A stretch of 64,000 nt of DNA from Ditylenchus dipsaci. Its lineage: Eukaryota; Nematoda; Chromadorea; Rhabditida; Anguinidae. Position 1 is the first letter of the stretch; every line of letters begins with the position of its first letter. The notes under the pieces were generated by a model. That model was not told where the DNA came from, made no database searches, and saw only the letters and a program-made list of their open reading frames with translations. The stretch is taken from the NCBI GenBank assembly GCA_004194705.1, contig SADC01000367.1, positions 62,001 to 126,000 of the forward strand. Direction: 5' to 3'. Positions 56,401 through 64,000 of this stretch are shown here, piece by piece. The position numbers and the translations under genes are program-made.

Positions 56401-57560
56401 GCTTTTCAGTTAATTCGATCTGACAAAAAGAAGGACCGTTGCCTCCTGCGTCGAATAACATATTATTTTAACAATGCACAATGCATAATGGGCGAGAATT
56501 GGGCAATAAATTTTTCAACGATTATGTTTACATTTGTTTACTTAGGGAACCCTGCTTTAAAAGCACATTTTCACTAAAGTAGCTGACTACTTAGACACTC
56601 ACAAAAGACCAGTAAGACGTATATTTTGACACAAAGGTTTGATGTCGTCTTGATTTACACTGACTTAGTCAACGCCTAAGGCTTCGCCTAAGAAAAAAAG
56701 TTGATTTTGAATAAGGCCGCCTCACCACCCCCCCCCCCACGAAGTTACAAGTGCCAAGACTCGAAGGAAGTAAAGAGGGACTAGTAGATGGATTTATCTA
56801 TAGCATTTTAACGAGATAGTATTTAACGCTATTATTTGCTATTATTTGACAAGTGCCAAGATGTGTCTCCAAAAAAGACTCACGCATGGAGCCAGCTCGA
56901 ACAGTGGCAATAATTCAGCGGAGGTGTATTGGTCGATCAGGGGAACAAATTTGTTGAACTCAGAAAAGTCAGATCCACACTCGCACTTGCTTCCAGAAAT
57001 CAAAGGGCCTTCGAGCAGTCTGGTATGCCAGGGTCTGGCCTCAACAACTTATGGTATACACTCTAGTGCCTATTGACAAAATTGTACCTGTTTGGCCATA
57101 GCTTTCAACCTATTGGATAAAACTAATAGGGAAGGCTTCTCCTTGCTGCTCAAAGCGTAGTAATTGTCAAATTGGTTGGCTTCACTATCTTCGGCTATGT
57201 GCAAACAATGTGTGATGATCCAGTGAAAAAAGTTTCTATTGCAGGATAGCAAAGGTCGGAGCACTTCAATACACTGGTTTTGGAATTTTAAAGTGGTGGT
57301 AGCACTGGGGGCGTGTGGGGTCAGCTAAGCATTACTTATTGATTAGGGTCGAAAATAGTTAGTCAACCAACCATAGCCAGTGCAAAAGGGCGTTGAAAGG
57401 CTCTAGCGGTAATGTCGAACATGGTGGAGTGTTGAACAAGCATGTATAGTCCTAGCTGCTGGTTGTAGATGGAGGAAAAGGATCCGTGAACATTTTCTGA
57501 GCTCATTATCCAGATGGCTACCTTCAAGTCAGTGATTATTCGGTACTTATCACGTTTAAC
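50448..57560 (-). CDS. Unrecognised multi-exon protein gene
   Basis: Minus-strand exons in transcription order: 57372 to about 57554, 57088-57273, 56884-57039, 53547-53668, 52926-53094, about 52700-52898, 52463-52595, 51391-51487, 50797-50848 and 50448-50748 (stop TGA). Phases agree at most junctions. Readable stretches include ARAFQRPFALAM-CIEVLRPL, NRNFFHWIITHCLHIAEDSE, CECGSDFSEFNKFVPLIDQY, NKFSEIILIPCTTVLTKNGF, AQREILDKLLVLIQTS, FLKNMEEAYRLLSTDQPAKG and HHKLLGKEYTGKLLAMLTSL. An in-frame TAA closes exon 52926-53094 just before a GT, and the joins around 52.6 kb are uncertain. The helical, leucine-rich character suggests a large scaffold-like protein; I recognise no family and name none. 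The introns hold many nested repeats. Confidence 0.6.
51775..52267. mobile_element. hAT-type palindromic MITE in an intron
   Basis: The ends CAGGGAACTGCAAAAAGTGC and GCACTTTTTGCAGTTCCCTG are complementary. The flanks CAGCGTGG (51767-51774) and CAGCGTGT (52268-52275) form an 8-bp duplication with one mismatch. The interior is rich in TTTTAGCACC / GGTGCTAAAA repeats in both orientations, likely subterminal transposase sites. Confidence 0.85.
53252..53512 (-). repeat. UUCG-hairpin family, copy 4
   Basis: Opposite orientation to copies 1-3. The flank GGGGCCTACCGCATAAATAA, hairpin CTCTGGTATGCAT / ATGCATCCAGAG, core GCGCCCCCGAAGGGGGCGC, and the end TTGCCACGGCCCAGTTG. Confidence 0.75.
54379..54817. 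repeat. 440-base near-perfect palindrome
   Basis: The arms run from AGGGTTGTTACACAGTTAAC to GTTAACTGTGTAACAACCCT. The central part AATTATTTCGAATTATTTTC and its complement carries short TTCGAATTATTTCGAA motifs. Arm identity exceeds 90 percent by eye. Confidence 0.88.
55383..56360. mobile_element. GGCGCTACTGT foldback element with hairpin core
   Basis: The left end CGCTACTGTAATATAC plus C runs faces GTTATATGACAGTAGCG with G runs. Next layer GGGCTGTATTAGGAGGGGAA / TTCCCCTCCCAATACAGCCC. The core is UUCG-hairpin copy 5. Poly-C and poly-G runs of 10-11 bases near both ends. Confidence 0.7.
55876..56126 (-). repeat. UUCG-hairpin family, copy 5
   Basis: Same orientation and order as copy 4: TACTGGGCCTACCGCATAAA, GCGCCCCCGAAGGGGCGC core, GAGATGCGCGCACTCAC, then GTCTCTTTTTGCCACGG. 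Confidence 0.75.
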
Positions 57561-58552
57561 ACGCCACCCCCCCCCCCGGCCCACTCCCAAATTTTGTAAA
57601 AGTCAAACAAAAACACGTTCTAAGCACTTTTTCCTGCTTAACATGATACACTTAACATTTGTAAACAGTTTCCGATAAAAAAAAATTGAAAGTTTTTTCA
57701 AAAAAACTTTTGACTAAAACTCATGTAAGCCAGATGGTCTTTTTGAAGAATTTTAAGGGTACTTTTGACTTAATTTTGGTCAGATATAAGAAAGGCTAAT
57801 CATTTTTTGTAGCAGAAATACTTTTTTCGTGGCAAATTTTTATTTTGCCTGATTTTATTAAAATTTTTTGTCTTTTCACAAAATTGATAATACCATCATG
57901 TAGCCCTACTCTTCTAGTTTCTAATGATGTATCGTTTCATCAAACGTCTTTGCAAAATTTAGTACAAAAAAATTCAAAGCATGAAGCAAATAAAAAAAAT
58001 TGCTTCATACTTTTAATTTTTTGCACTAAATTTTGCAAAGACGTTTGATGAAACGATACCTCATTAGAAACTAGGAGAGTAGGGCTACATGATGGTATTA
58101 TCACTTTTGTGAAAAGACAAAAAATTTTAATAAAATCAGGCAAAATAAAAATTTGCCACAAAAAAAAGTTTGGCTTATTACTTGGTCCATCTGGTGTAAA
58201 TTTTAGGCTTTAGGCCCAGGCAAGGGTAGGTCAGCGTATGTTAGGATAGACTAAAACATGTTTTTTTTACCTTTTAAAGCTGGAAAGCAGTTTTAAGCCC
58301 GTCCTAACTTATCCTGGTCTACCCTTGCCTGAGTCTATAAAATGCAAAAGTAATTGAAAAATGACACTAAAATACCCTAAAAAACCATCTGGCCTTCATG
58401 AGTTGGAGTAAAAATTTTCTGAAAAATTTTCAAGCGGAAACTGTTTAGAAACGTTTCTTGTATCGTATTAAGCAGAAGTAATTGGCTTAGGACCTGTTTT
58501 CGGGTCATTTTCCAAAAATTTGGGGGTGTTAAACGGAATAAGTACCGAGTAT
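57545..58552. repeat. 1.0 kb two-layer palindrome
   Basis: The outer layer GGTACTTATCACGTTTAACA faces GTTAAACGGAATAAGTACC. The inner layer 57820-58168 is near-perfect: ACGAAAAAAGT-side TTTTGCCTGATTTTATTAAA against its complement, and ACATCATGTAGCCCTACTCT-like arms. The inner centre is GCATGAAGCAAATAAAAAAA facing TTGCTTCATAC. Its right edge overlaps the 5'-most supported exon region of the 50.4-57.6 kb gene. Confidence 0.8.
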
Positions 58553-58567
58553 TCAGCTAAATTAACA

Positions 58568-58922
58568 GAGTGTGTCAAGAAATTTGATACACTGTGAAAG
58601 GCCATAACCTTTTTCTAGATCGAATTCCAGAAATCTGTAAGCACCAATCGACTCAGAAAAAATATTGAATTTTTGGTATATAATGTGAAAAACACAATTT
58701 TCGCTTGGTCCCCCCTGTGGTTTGGGCCTTACCCATCCAGATGCCGTCCATAGACCAGGACCCAAACCACAGGGAGGACCAAGCGAAAAACGTATTTTTC
58801 ACATTATATACCCAAAAAGTTGTATATTTTTTCTGAGTCGAGTGATGCTCACAGATTTCCAGAATTCGATCTAGAAAAAAAGTTATAGCCTTTCAAAGTG
58901 TATCAAATTTCTTGACACACCC
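58568..58922. repeat. Palindrome, GTGTCAAGAAATTTGATACA arms
   Basis: The left arm GTGTCAAGAAATTTGATACA and right TGTATCAAATTTCTTGACAC. The inner arms AAATTGTG..TTTCGCTTGGTCCCCC and GACCAAGCGAAAAACG pair. The right end reads ACACCCTGTA, resembling the CAGGGTG family; the left end is altered. Its centre resembles 12135-12303. Confidence 0.78.
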
Positions 58923-60948
58923 TGTATATTCTAGTTAGACAATTCCATTGATTTTCTACAGTAGCGTCCAAAAGTAATGCAACAAGATTTTTTCGCGGAG
59001 TATTTTTTCTTAATGCTTTATTTTAATACCTATGTGAATTTGAATACAAAATTCTATTATAGCAGTTTTGTAGCACGTTTTCTCCTCTATCCGATGGCAT
59101 AAACAGAATCCCAGAAACCTTTTTGATATTACGCGCTCAACTTACATTTTCCGAAACATGTCATTTTTTAATGCGTCCAAAAGTAATGCAACAAGACTTG
59201 ATACTGACAGATAAAAGTTGTTTTAGAACTTTTTTGTTAGTTTTTGTTATGAAGTGCAAAGCACTTTTTCTTAGCTACAATTAGGTAGGTCAAGCTCTTT
59301 TTTAGATGATTTTAGAAAAAGTTGTGATCTTAAATATAAAAGTGTCGATTTTTAGTTAAAATCAGGTTAAAATTAAGGAAAATTGTTGTTTGAGTGCACA
59401 AACAGTGGCTTTTCTCGAAATTTATTCTATCAAAAGTTTTCATTTAATGCATTATTTTAAAGCTCTTTGATTTCCCTACAAAATGATTTGTCGTACGTTG
59501 TGTTAGAATGACACAAGGCTGAAATACAGACGGTTGAAGTTTTTAAAAAAATTAAAAATGACTCAAAATAAGATAAAAACATAGGTTTTTTCTTTTTAAA
59601 ACTTCAACCGTCTGTATTTCAGCCTTGTGTCATTCTAACACAACGTACGACAAATCATTTTGTAGGGAAATCAAAGAGCTTTAAAAAATGATTTAAAAAA
59701 ATGAATTTCAAAAAATGACATGTTTCGGAAAATGTAAGTTGAGCGCGTAATATCGAAAAGGTTTCTGGGATTCTGTTTATGCATCGGATAGAGGAGAAAA
59801 CGTGCTACAAAACTGCTATAATCGAATTTTGTATTCAAATTCACATAGGTATTAAAATAAAGCATTAAGAAAAAATACTCCGCGAAAAAATCTTCAATCT
59901 TCAATCTTCTGAAAATCTTCATTTTCTTGCATGCCTTCATAATCATGTTTCACATTTAATGATCATGTCTTTTATATTACAGTCACTTCTCATGGTCATG
60001 TCTCATGTGACTTTGTTATGGCTCATGTGACATGGTTTGTTTTCTTCTAATTTTTTGTGTGTCATTACTTTCATACTTTAGTTCTCTGCTCAAGTAAGTG
60101 ATAAGAAAATTATTCTCATCATTTGCAGGTTATTTCGTCCACCCTTATTATTCGGGTGTTGGAACTGATGTCTGCTTCTCCGTCTCTGGTGGTGAAGCTG
60201 AAGAGTCAAGTCCCCAAAGTCTCAGTATTAATTACATGTATGTATGTCTTCGTCTATAAAATTAAATTTTCTTCTGTGCGTTTTGTCTTCTGTCCTTTTT
60301 TATTCTCTATGTCATGTGTAGTCTCATGTGTCATTCATCTATGATGTCTGAGTGCCTTGCTCTAAGTTCGAAACTATAGGAAATTAGTTGAACTTTGTTT
60401 GGAGATGAGAACTCTTTGAGTCATTTTCATCGAGAATGTGGTATTTTGCTATTAGGGAGCGCGGAGCGATCGGCTCGCTTTCGTCGTAGTCTCTAATGTA
60501 TTTCATCTCGACTTTTCGTGAACCACCACCACAAGAAGCACAACAAAACAAATAAAACATTGCTGCAAAATTCTAACATTAAACTAAGCGAATGCTTCTA
60601 TTAATCGTCCCATAGAAAAAAGGCGCTTTGATATATTCCTATGCGAAGAATGGTTTTTTTCTTTTTCGCTTCTTGATCTGTTCAAAATACGCTTTCACAA
60701 GTCTGACCACAGGAAAAAAGAGAAATGCTTTTGTAAATCATGCCCAGCAAGCATATGCTTTTATGAATCTCTGCACCCACATCTAAAAAGATTAGCAAAC
60801 ATAGTAAACTGAAACGAGTCAATAGCTCAAGGCCCATGTTTCGGTCGCACGGCTAATTCATCGATTTGTCGCGTTCATTTCAATTGCCTGTATTTGTTTG
60901 TCAACAGAAATTTATGTTTTTTCGTTGTTTGTGTTCTGTGTCGTGTGT

Positions 60949-61450
60949 GGGGGTTTGTGGGCATTGTCGGACGTGTTTCACTAATCAAGTCTTTTCAAAT
61001 TTACGCCCATTAGCCCTAAATGGGCAGGTTTGCACCATGCGATTTTTTTTCAAGTTTTCACTTTGAAAGAGAAAAAATTTTTGATTTCCATAAAATTGAC
61101 TCAAGAGATGTCAATCATAAAAATTGGCATTAATCGACATGTTGAATAATGTAACAAATCAAAAAAAGTTTTTTTTTTCAACTAAGGGATGTTTGTGGGC
61201 GATGGATTGAAGTGTTTCAATGATCAAGTTTTTAAAATTTTCGCCCATTGTGTAGCCCTAAATGGGCAGGTTTGCACCATGCAATTTCTATCAAGTTTTA
61301 ATTTTAAAAGAGAAAATTTTTCGATTTTCAAAAAATCGACTCAAGCACTGTCAATGATTGAAAAAATTGACATTAATCGAGATGCCGAATAACGTTACAA
61401 ATTCGAAAAAAAAAACTTTTTTTAAGGAAGGGATGTTTGTGGGCGATGGA
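60949..61450 (+). repeat. Two tandem units of about 240 bases
   Basis: The units start GTTTGTGGGC and share GCCCTAAATGGGCAGGTTTG, CACCATGC, GACTCAAG and GACATTAATCGA blocks. A third unit is only begun (61434). A sharp GGATGTTTGTGGGCGATGGA joins them. Confidence 0.8.
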
Positions 61451-61899
61451 CTGACTTGGGCATCTGGAGCAGTTCAAAAGACGCTTTCACGAGTCTCGCC
61501 ACAGGAAAGAAGACAAACGCTTCTGTAAATCATGCACAACATAAATATACATTTATAAAAAAGCAGCACACACACACGTCTTAAAAAGTTAGCAAATAGT
61601 ACTTCTGTGAGTCTCGGAAAGGACCTCATAGCTCACGGCTCATGTTTCGGTTATGTGTGTTTATGAATCCCGCAACATGAAAATATGCATTTATGAATTT
61701 CACCAGAGAGCATAAAGCGAACACTTTTGTAAATCTCGCGAGTCGCGACAGAAATAAACGCTTTGTCAGCTGTGTAAAGAGTGGATAAGTCATTGAGAGT
61801 GACGGTATGGGACTGTAGTTTTCTCAGATTTCATAGATTTTGAAATTATTTTGAGAGAGAAATCATCGAAAACTAAATTAAACCATTGTACGGAAATAT

Positions 61900-62042
61900 C
61901 AGCAGGAAATAAATCGAGGAATGCTACAGAAATATGAGCGGAAAATATATCGAAAAATGCTGCGGAAATATCAGCGGAAAAAATTCGAAAAGTGCTACGA
62001 AAAAATCAGCAGAAAATAAGACCCGCCCGTAGGGCGGGCGAG
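61900..62042 (+). repeat. 40-base minisatellite followed by a GC hairpin
   Basis: Four units of GGAAATATCAGCGGAAAA..TCGAAAAATGCT. Then GCCCGCCCTACGGGCGGGC-like inverted bases at 62022-62040 (CCCGCCCGTAGGGCGGG). Confidence 0.75.
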
Positions 62043-62738
62043 CGCTAGTAGGTATTAAAATAAAGCATTAAGAAAAAATACTCCGCGAAAAAAATCTTGT
62101 TGCATTACTTTTGGACGCTACTGTACATCCAACATCTTATCGGCTACAGGCATGTGCGCAGTCCAGCCGGGCGATTATTTTTCAAATTTTCGGCGGAAAT
62201 CATGGGTCGCGCTGTCGCCGATCGTGATAAATGATAGTTAAAATTTTGGCGCTAGTAGCGAATATCCCCCCCATAAATCTGACCTTCCCAAAATCGCTGT
62301 AAATACCCTCTAAAACAACAAGTTTAAAATTACCCCTTGGGCTCGGGGTAGGACAGCGTACGGAAGTTGTGACTAATAAATAAATAAATAAATAAAAATG
62401 TATCGTGAGGATGAAAAATGTCGTCCTTATAAAAGATACCTGATCCAGATCCAGATGTGGTCCTAAATTTTTAGGAAACCAGACCAGCGGCTTAGGACCT
62501 TGAATCTAAGAGCGAAAATAATTACTCGGTGAAATGGTTGGAGCAAAAAAATACCTGACAGAACTCAATCAACACAAAGACAGCATCTTTGCAACAGCAA
62601 CTGATCCGGTTCCAGGGATCTGCTGAAGCTCTACCGAACACAACCAGGTCTTCTAACATCTGGATTGCAATTTGTAAATTTATTTGAAATAAATAAATTA
62701 AAGGGGGGGAGGGAGGGAGGTAAAGCCATTTAGGTTTG

Positions 62739-63060
62739 AAAAAGTGGCTTCCATGGCGCAGTGCGTAAGTGCTCGCGTTTTTTTGGCCCAAAATGGTGTT
62801 TTTTTGGTGTTGCAGGTTCAATCCCACGTAGTGGCACACTATTTTTTTTGGCTTGTTTGGTCAGTTTAGAAGTAATTTGGGTCGCTGATCCCGAATCTGG
62901 CGTCAAAAAAATCTAATTGCCTCTAAATTGCCCAAAAAAGCCAAAAAAATAGTGTGCCCCTACGTGGGTTTGAACCTGCAACACCAAAAAAACACCATTT
63001 TGGGCCAAAAAACGCGAGCACTTACGCACTGCGCCATGGAAGCCACTTTTTCAAACCTAT
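62739..63060. repeat. Palindrome with two convergent tRNA-like units
   Basis: The left unit (plus, 62747-62840): A-box-like TGGCGCAGTGCG near 62756, B box GGTTCAATCCC near 62816. The right unit (minus, 62950-63050) is nearly identical, with GGTTCAAACCC. The two face one another across about 100 bases. The interval between boxes holds GGCCCAAAATGGTG. They do not fold as complete tRNAs, so they are tRNA-derived, SINE-like promoters. Confidence 0.75.
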
Positions 63061-63964
63061 ATGACTCCCCCCCCCTTTAAAACAACCCGAAAAATATAGT
63101 TTGCTGCAGTAGAAATGACTAGACTTGGGATATTTAAATAATTATTGTCTGGGGAGGAATTCAAATTTTGACGATGACTTTCATTTTTTAAGAGTAGTTC
63201 TATAAGCAAATCGACTATGCTGAACACGAATCCGGTGTCAGAATTTTAGGTTGGTCAAGATATGAAATTTTTTTCGTTAAAATGCTTTTTCAAATATTTG
63301 TTTGTTTTCTTGAAACGGTCGGCTCACCCTCTAAAAACTTTGTTTTGCTACACTATAAAGCACTTTTTGGTGCAGTTTTAATTTTTCTTTCGAATGATAT
63401 ACGGTGTTGCTAAACAAACAGCTGCACCCCACGTAATTTTGCGCATTTAAGTCAAAAAAACCGTCTAGGAAAAATGACACATTTGTTTCTTTTGGCCACA
63501 AATTTAACATTTAGTAATCATAAACCCCTTAACAATATGTGATTGGAAAACTTATTACCTGTGCTTTTTAACGAGATATAGAAGTCATGCATGTGTATGC
63601 AAAATATTCAAGCACCAGCTGATTTTCTGAACATACCCAGGTCCCATTTGATTGTATTCAGAAATCGGTAAAAATCTCGAGCTAAACCGCTTTTTCGAAA
63701 AACTGTTCACAGATTCGGATTCTCCATGAAATTTTGCATCAGAACCGACCGGTCTCACAGTCAGGCCTTGGCGCGTTAAGGGCAGGCCCCCAGCCGAATA
63801 AGTAACCATATTTAAACATGTGTACCGAGTGTTTCATCAGGTTTAATTGTTTTTCGCTCGGTTTTACAGCAATTTATGCGATACGGGTGCCTAAAGAATT
63901 CCACTAATTTCAAACGCTCATAACTTCTTGTCCTGAAGCGATTTCGACATTCTGTCAACAAAAT

Positions 63965-64000
63965 TTCGGGTTGCAGTTTCGAATCCCCCCCACGGGGAGT
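63965..64000 (+). repeat. Start of an FB foldback copy cut by the window edge
   Basis: GTTGCAGTTTCGAATCCCCC then CACGGGGAGT matches the left end of 32437-33318 and the start of 30175-30500. Confidence 0.6.

Larger units (their letters stand above)
54030..56545. repeat. Outer inverted repeat with stacked insertions
   Basis: The arm 54060-54230 (TTATTCGACGCAGGAGGCAA, TTGGCTGAAAAGCTTAAAAG) is complementary to 56365-56540. Inside are, in order, a second inverted pair (54300-54378 with 55225-55330), palindrome 54379-54817, an FB-like unit 55383-56360 and UUCG-hairpin copy 5. All lie in one intron. Confidence 0.75.
59895..62049 (+). other. Non-palindromic cargo inside the 3.2 kb element
   Basis: The composition is less AT-rich and unlike the flanks. 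A possible exon lies at 60129-60239, after TTTGCAG and before GTATG, reading in one frame GYFVHPYYSGVGTDVCFSVS. It also holds the tandem 60949-61450, direct copies 60680-60850 / 61475-61650, and the 40-base tandem 61900-62020. No protein family recognised. Confidence 0.45.
58959..62123. mobile_element. TA-flanked 3.2 kb element, CAGTAGCGTCCAAAAGTAAT ends
   Basis: The left end CAGTAGCGTCCAAAAGTAAT faces ATTACTTTTGGACGCTACTG, both bordered by TA (58957-58958, 62124-62125). Within it 58966-59895 is a long palindrome whose centre 59477-59668 is almost perfect (GTGTTAGAATGACACAAGGC and its complement). The block 59846-59894 is repeated directly at 62050-62098, so the 2.15 kb between them (59895-62049) appears to have been added later. 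No transposase is seen. Confidence 0.78.

Noticed and set aside
57372..57554. Assignment of the 50.4-57.6 kb gene to Mediator subunit 16
   Set aside because: A brief resemblance around TDLKVA did not extend to other exons; named as unrecognised instead.

Overview
The window looks like nuclear DNA of an invertebrate metazoan. The protein-coding signal is split into many short exons separated by introns often only 40-70 bases long. There are replication-type histone genes with a 3' stem-loop, a bilaterian-type RASGEF1 gene, and a very dense load of DNA transposons and palindromic MITEs. I cannot assign a phylum from sequence alone.

Layout. At 1-4.5 kb lies a RASGEF1-family Ras/Rap exchange factor on the plus strand; its first exons are missing or unrecognised and the rest is intact over 13 exons. 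From 4.5 to 8.2 kb is a pile of inverted-repeat elements. At 8.7-16.5 kb, minus strand, is a nearly complete 3-ketoacyl-CoA thiolase (ACAA2-like) spread over at least 16 small exons; one 3.55 kb intron is packed with nested palindromes, minisatellites and a hairpin family. From 17 to 20.6 kb are repeats, including a hAT element with an 8-bp target duplication. At 20.7-21.8 kb is an unrecognised cysteine-rich multi-exon gene. At 22.6-25.2 kb a TTAA-flanked unit holds an intron-containing ribosomal protein S15 gene broken by seven one-base losses. At 27.5-29.8 kb are MULE transposase and FLYWCH remains, and at 31.5 kb a BED zinc finger. From 32 to 34.7 kb are nested foldback elements and SINE-like copies. 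At 34.7-35.4 kb is a histone H3 gene, and at 47.6-48.2 kb a histone H2B gene with matching 3' processing signals. At 41.4-43.7 kb are PIF/Harbinger remains plus a MADF partner gene. At 50.4-57.6 kb, minus strand, is an unrecognised multi-exon protein gene with introns full of nested inverted repeats. From 57.5 to 63.1 kb are further palindromic elements, including a TA-flanked 3.2 kb unit and a palindrome with two convergent tRNA-like units.

Two themes stand out. First, palindromes are inserted into palindromes, and several layers can be ordered by target-site duplications (TA, TTAA and 8-bp types). Second, the conserved genes H3, RPS15, thiolase and MADF carry frameshifts that are single-base losses, mostly in short homopolymers. 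Each restores a perfect family match, so many apparent pseudogene lesions here may be residual sequencing errors.

Between the listed features the DNA is AT-rich with no gene I can support. The cellular genes look functionally unrelated (Ras signalling, fatty-acid oxidation, translation, chromatin), and no operon-like linkage is visible.
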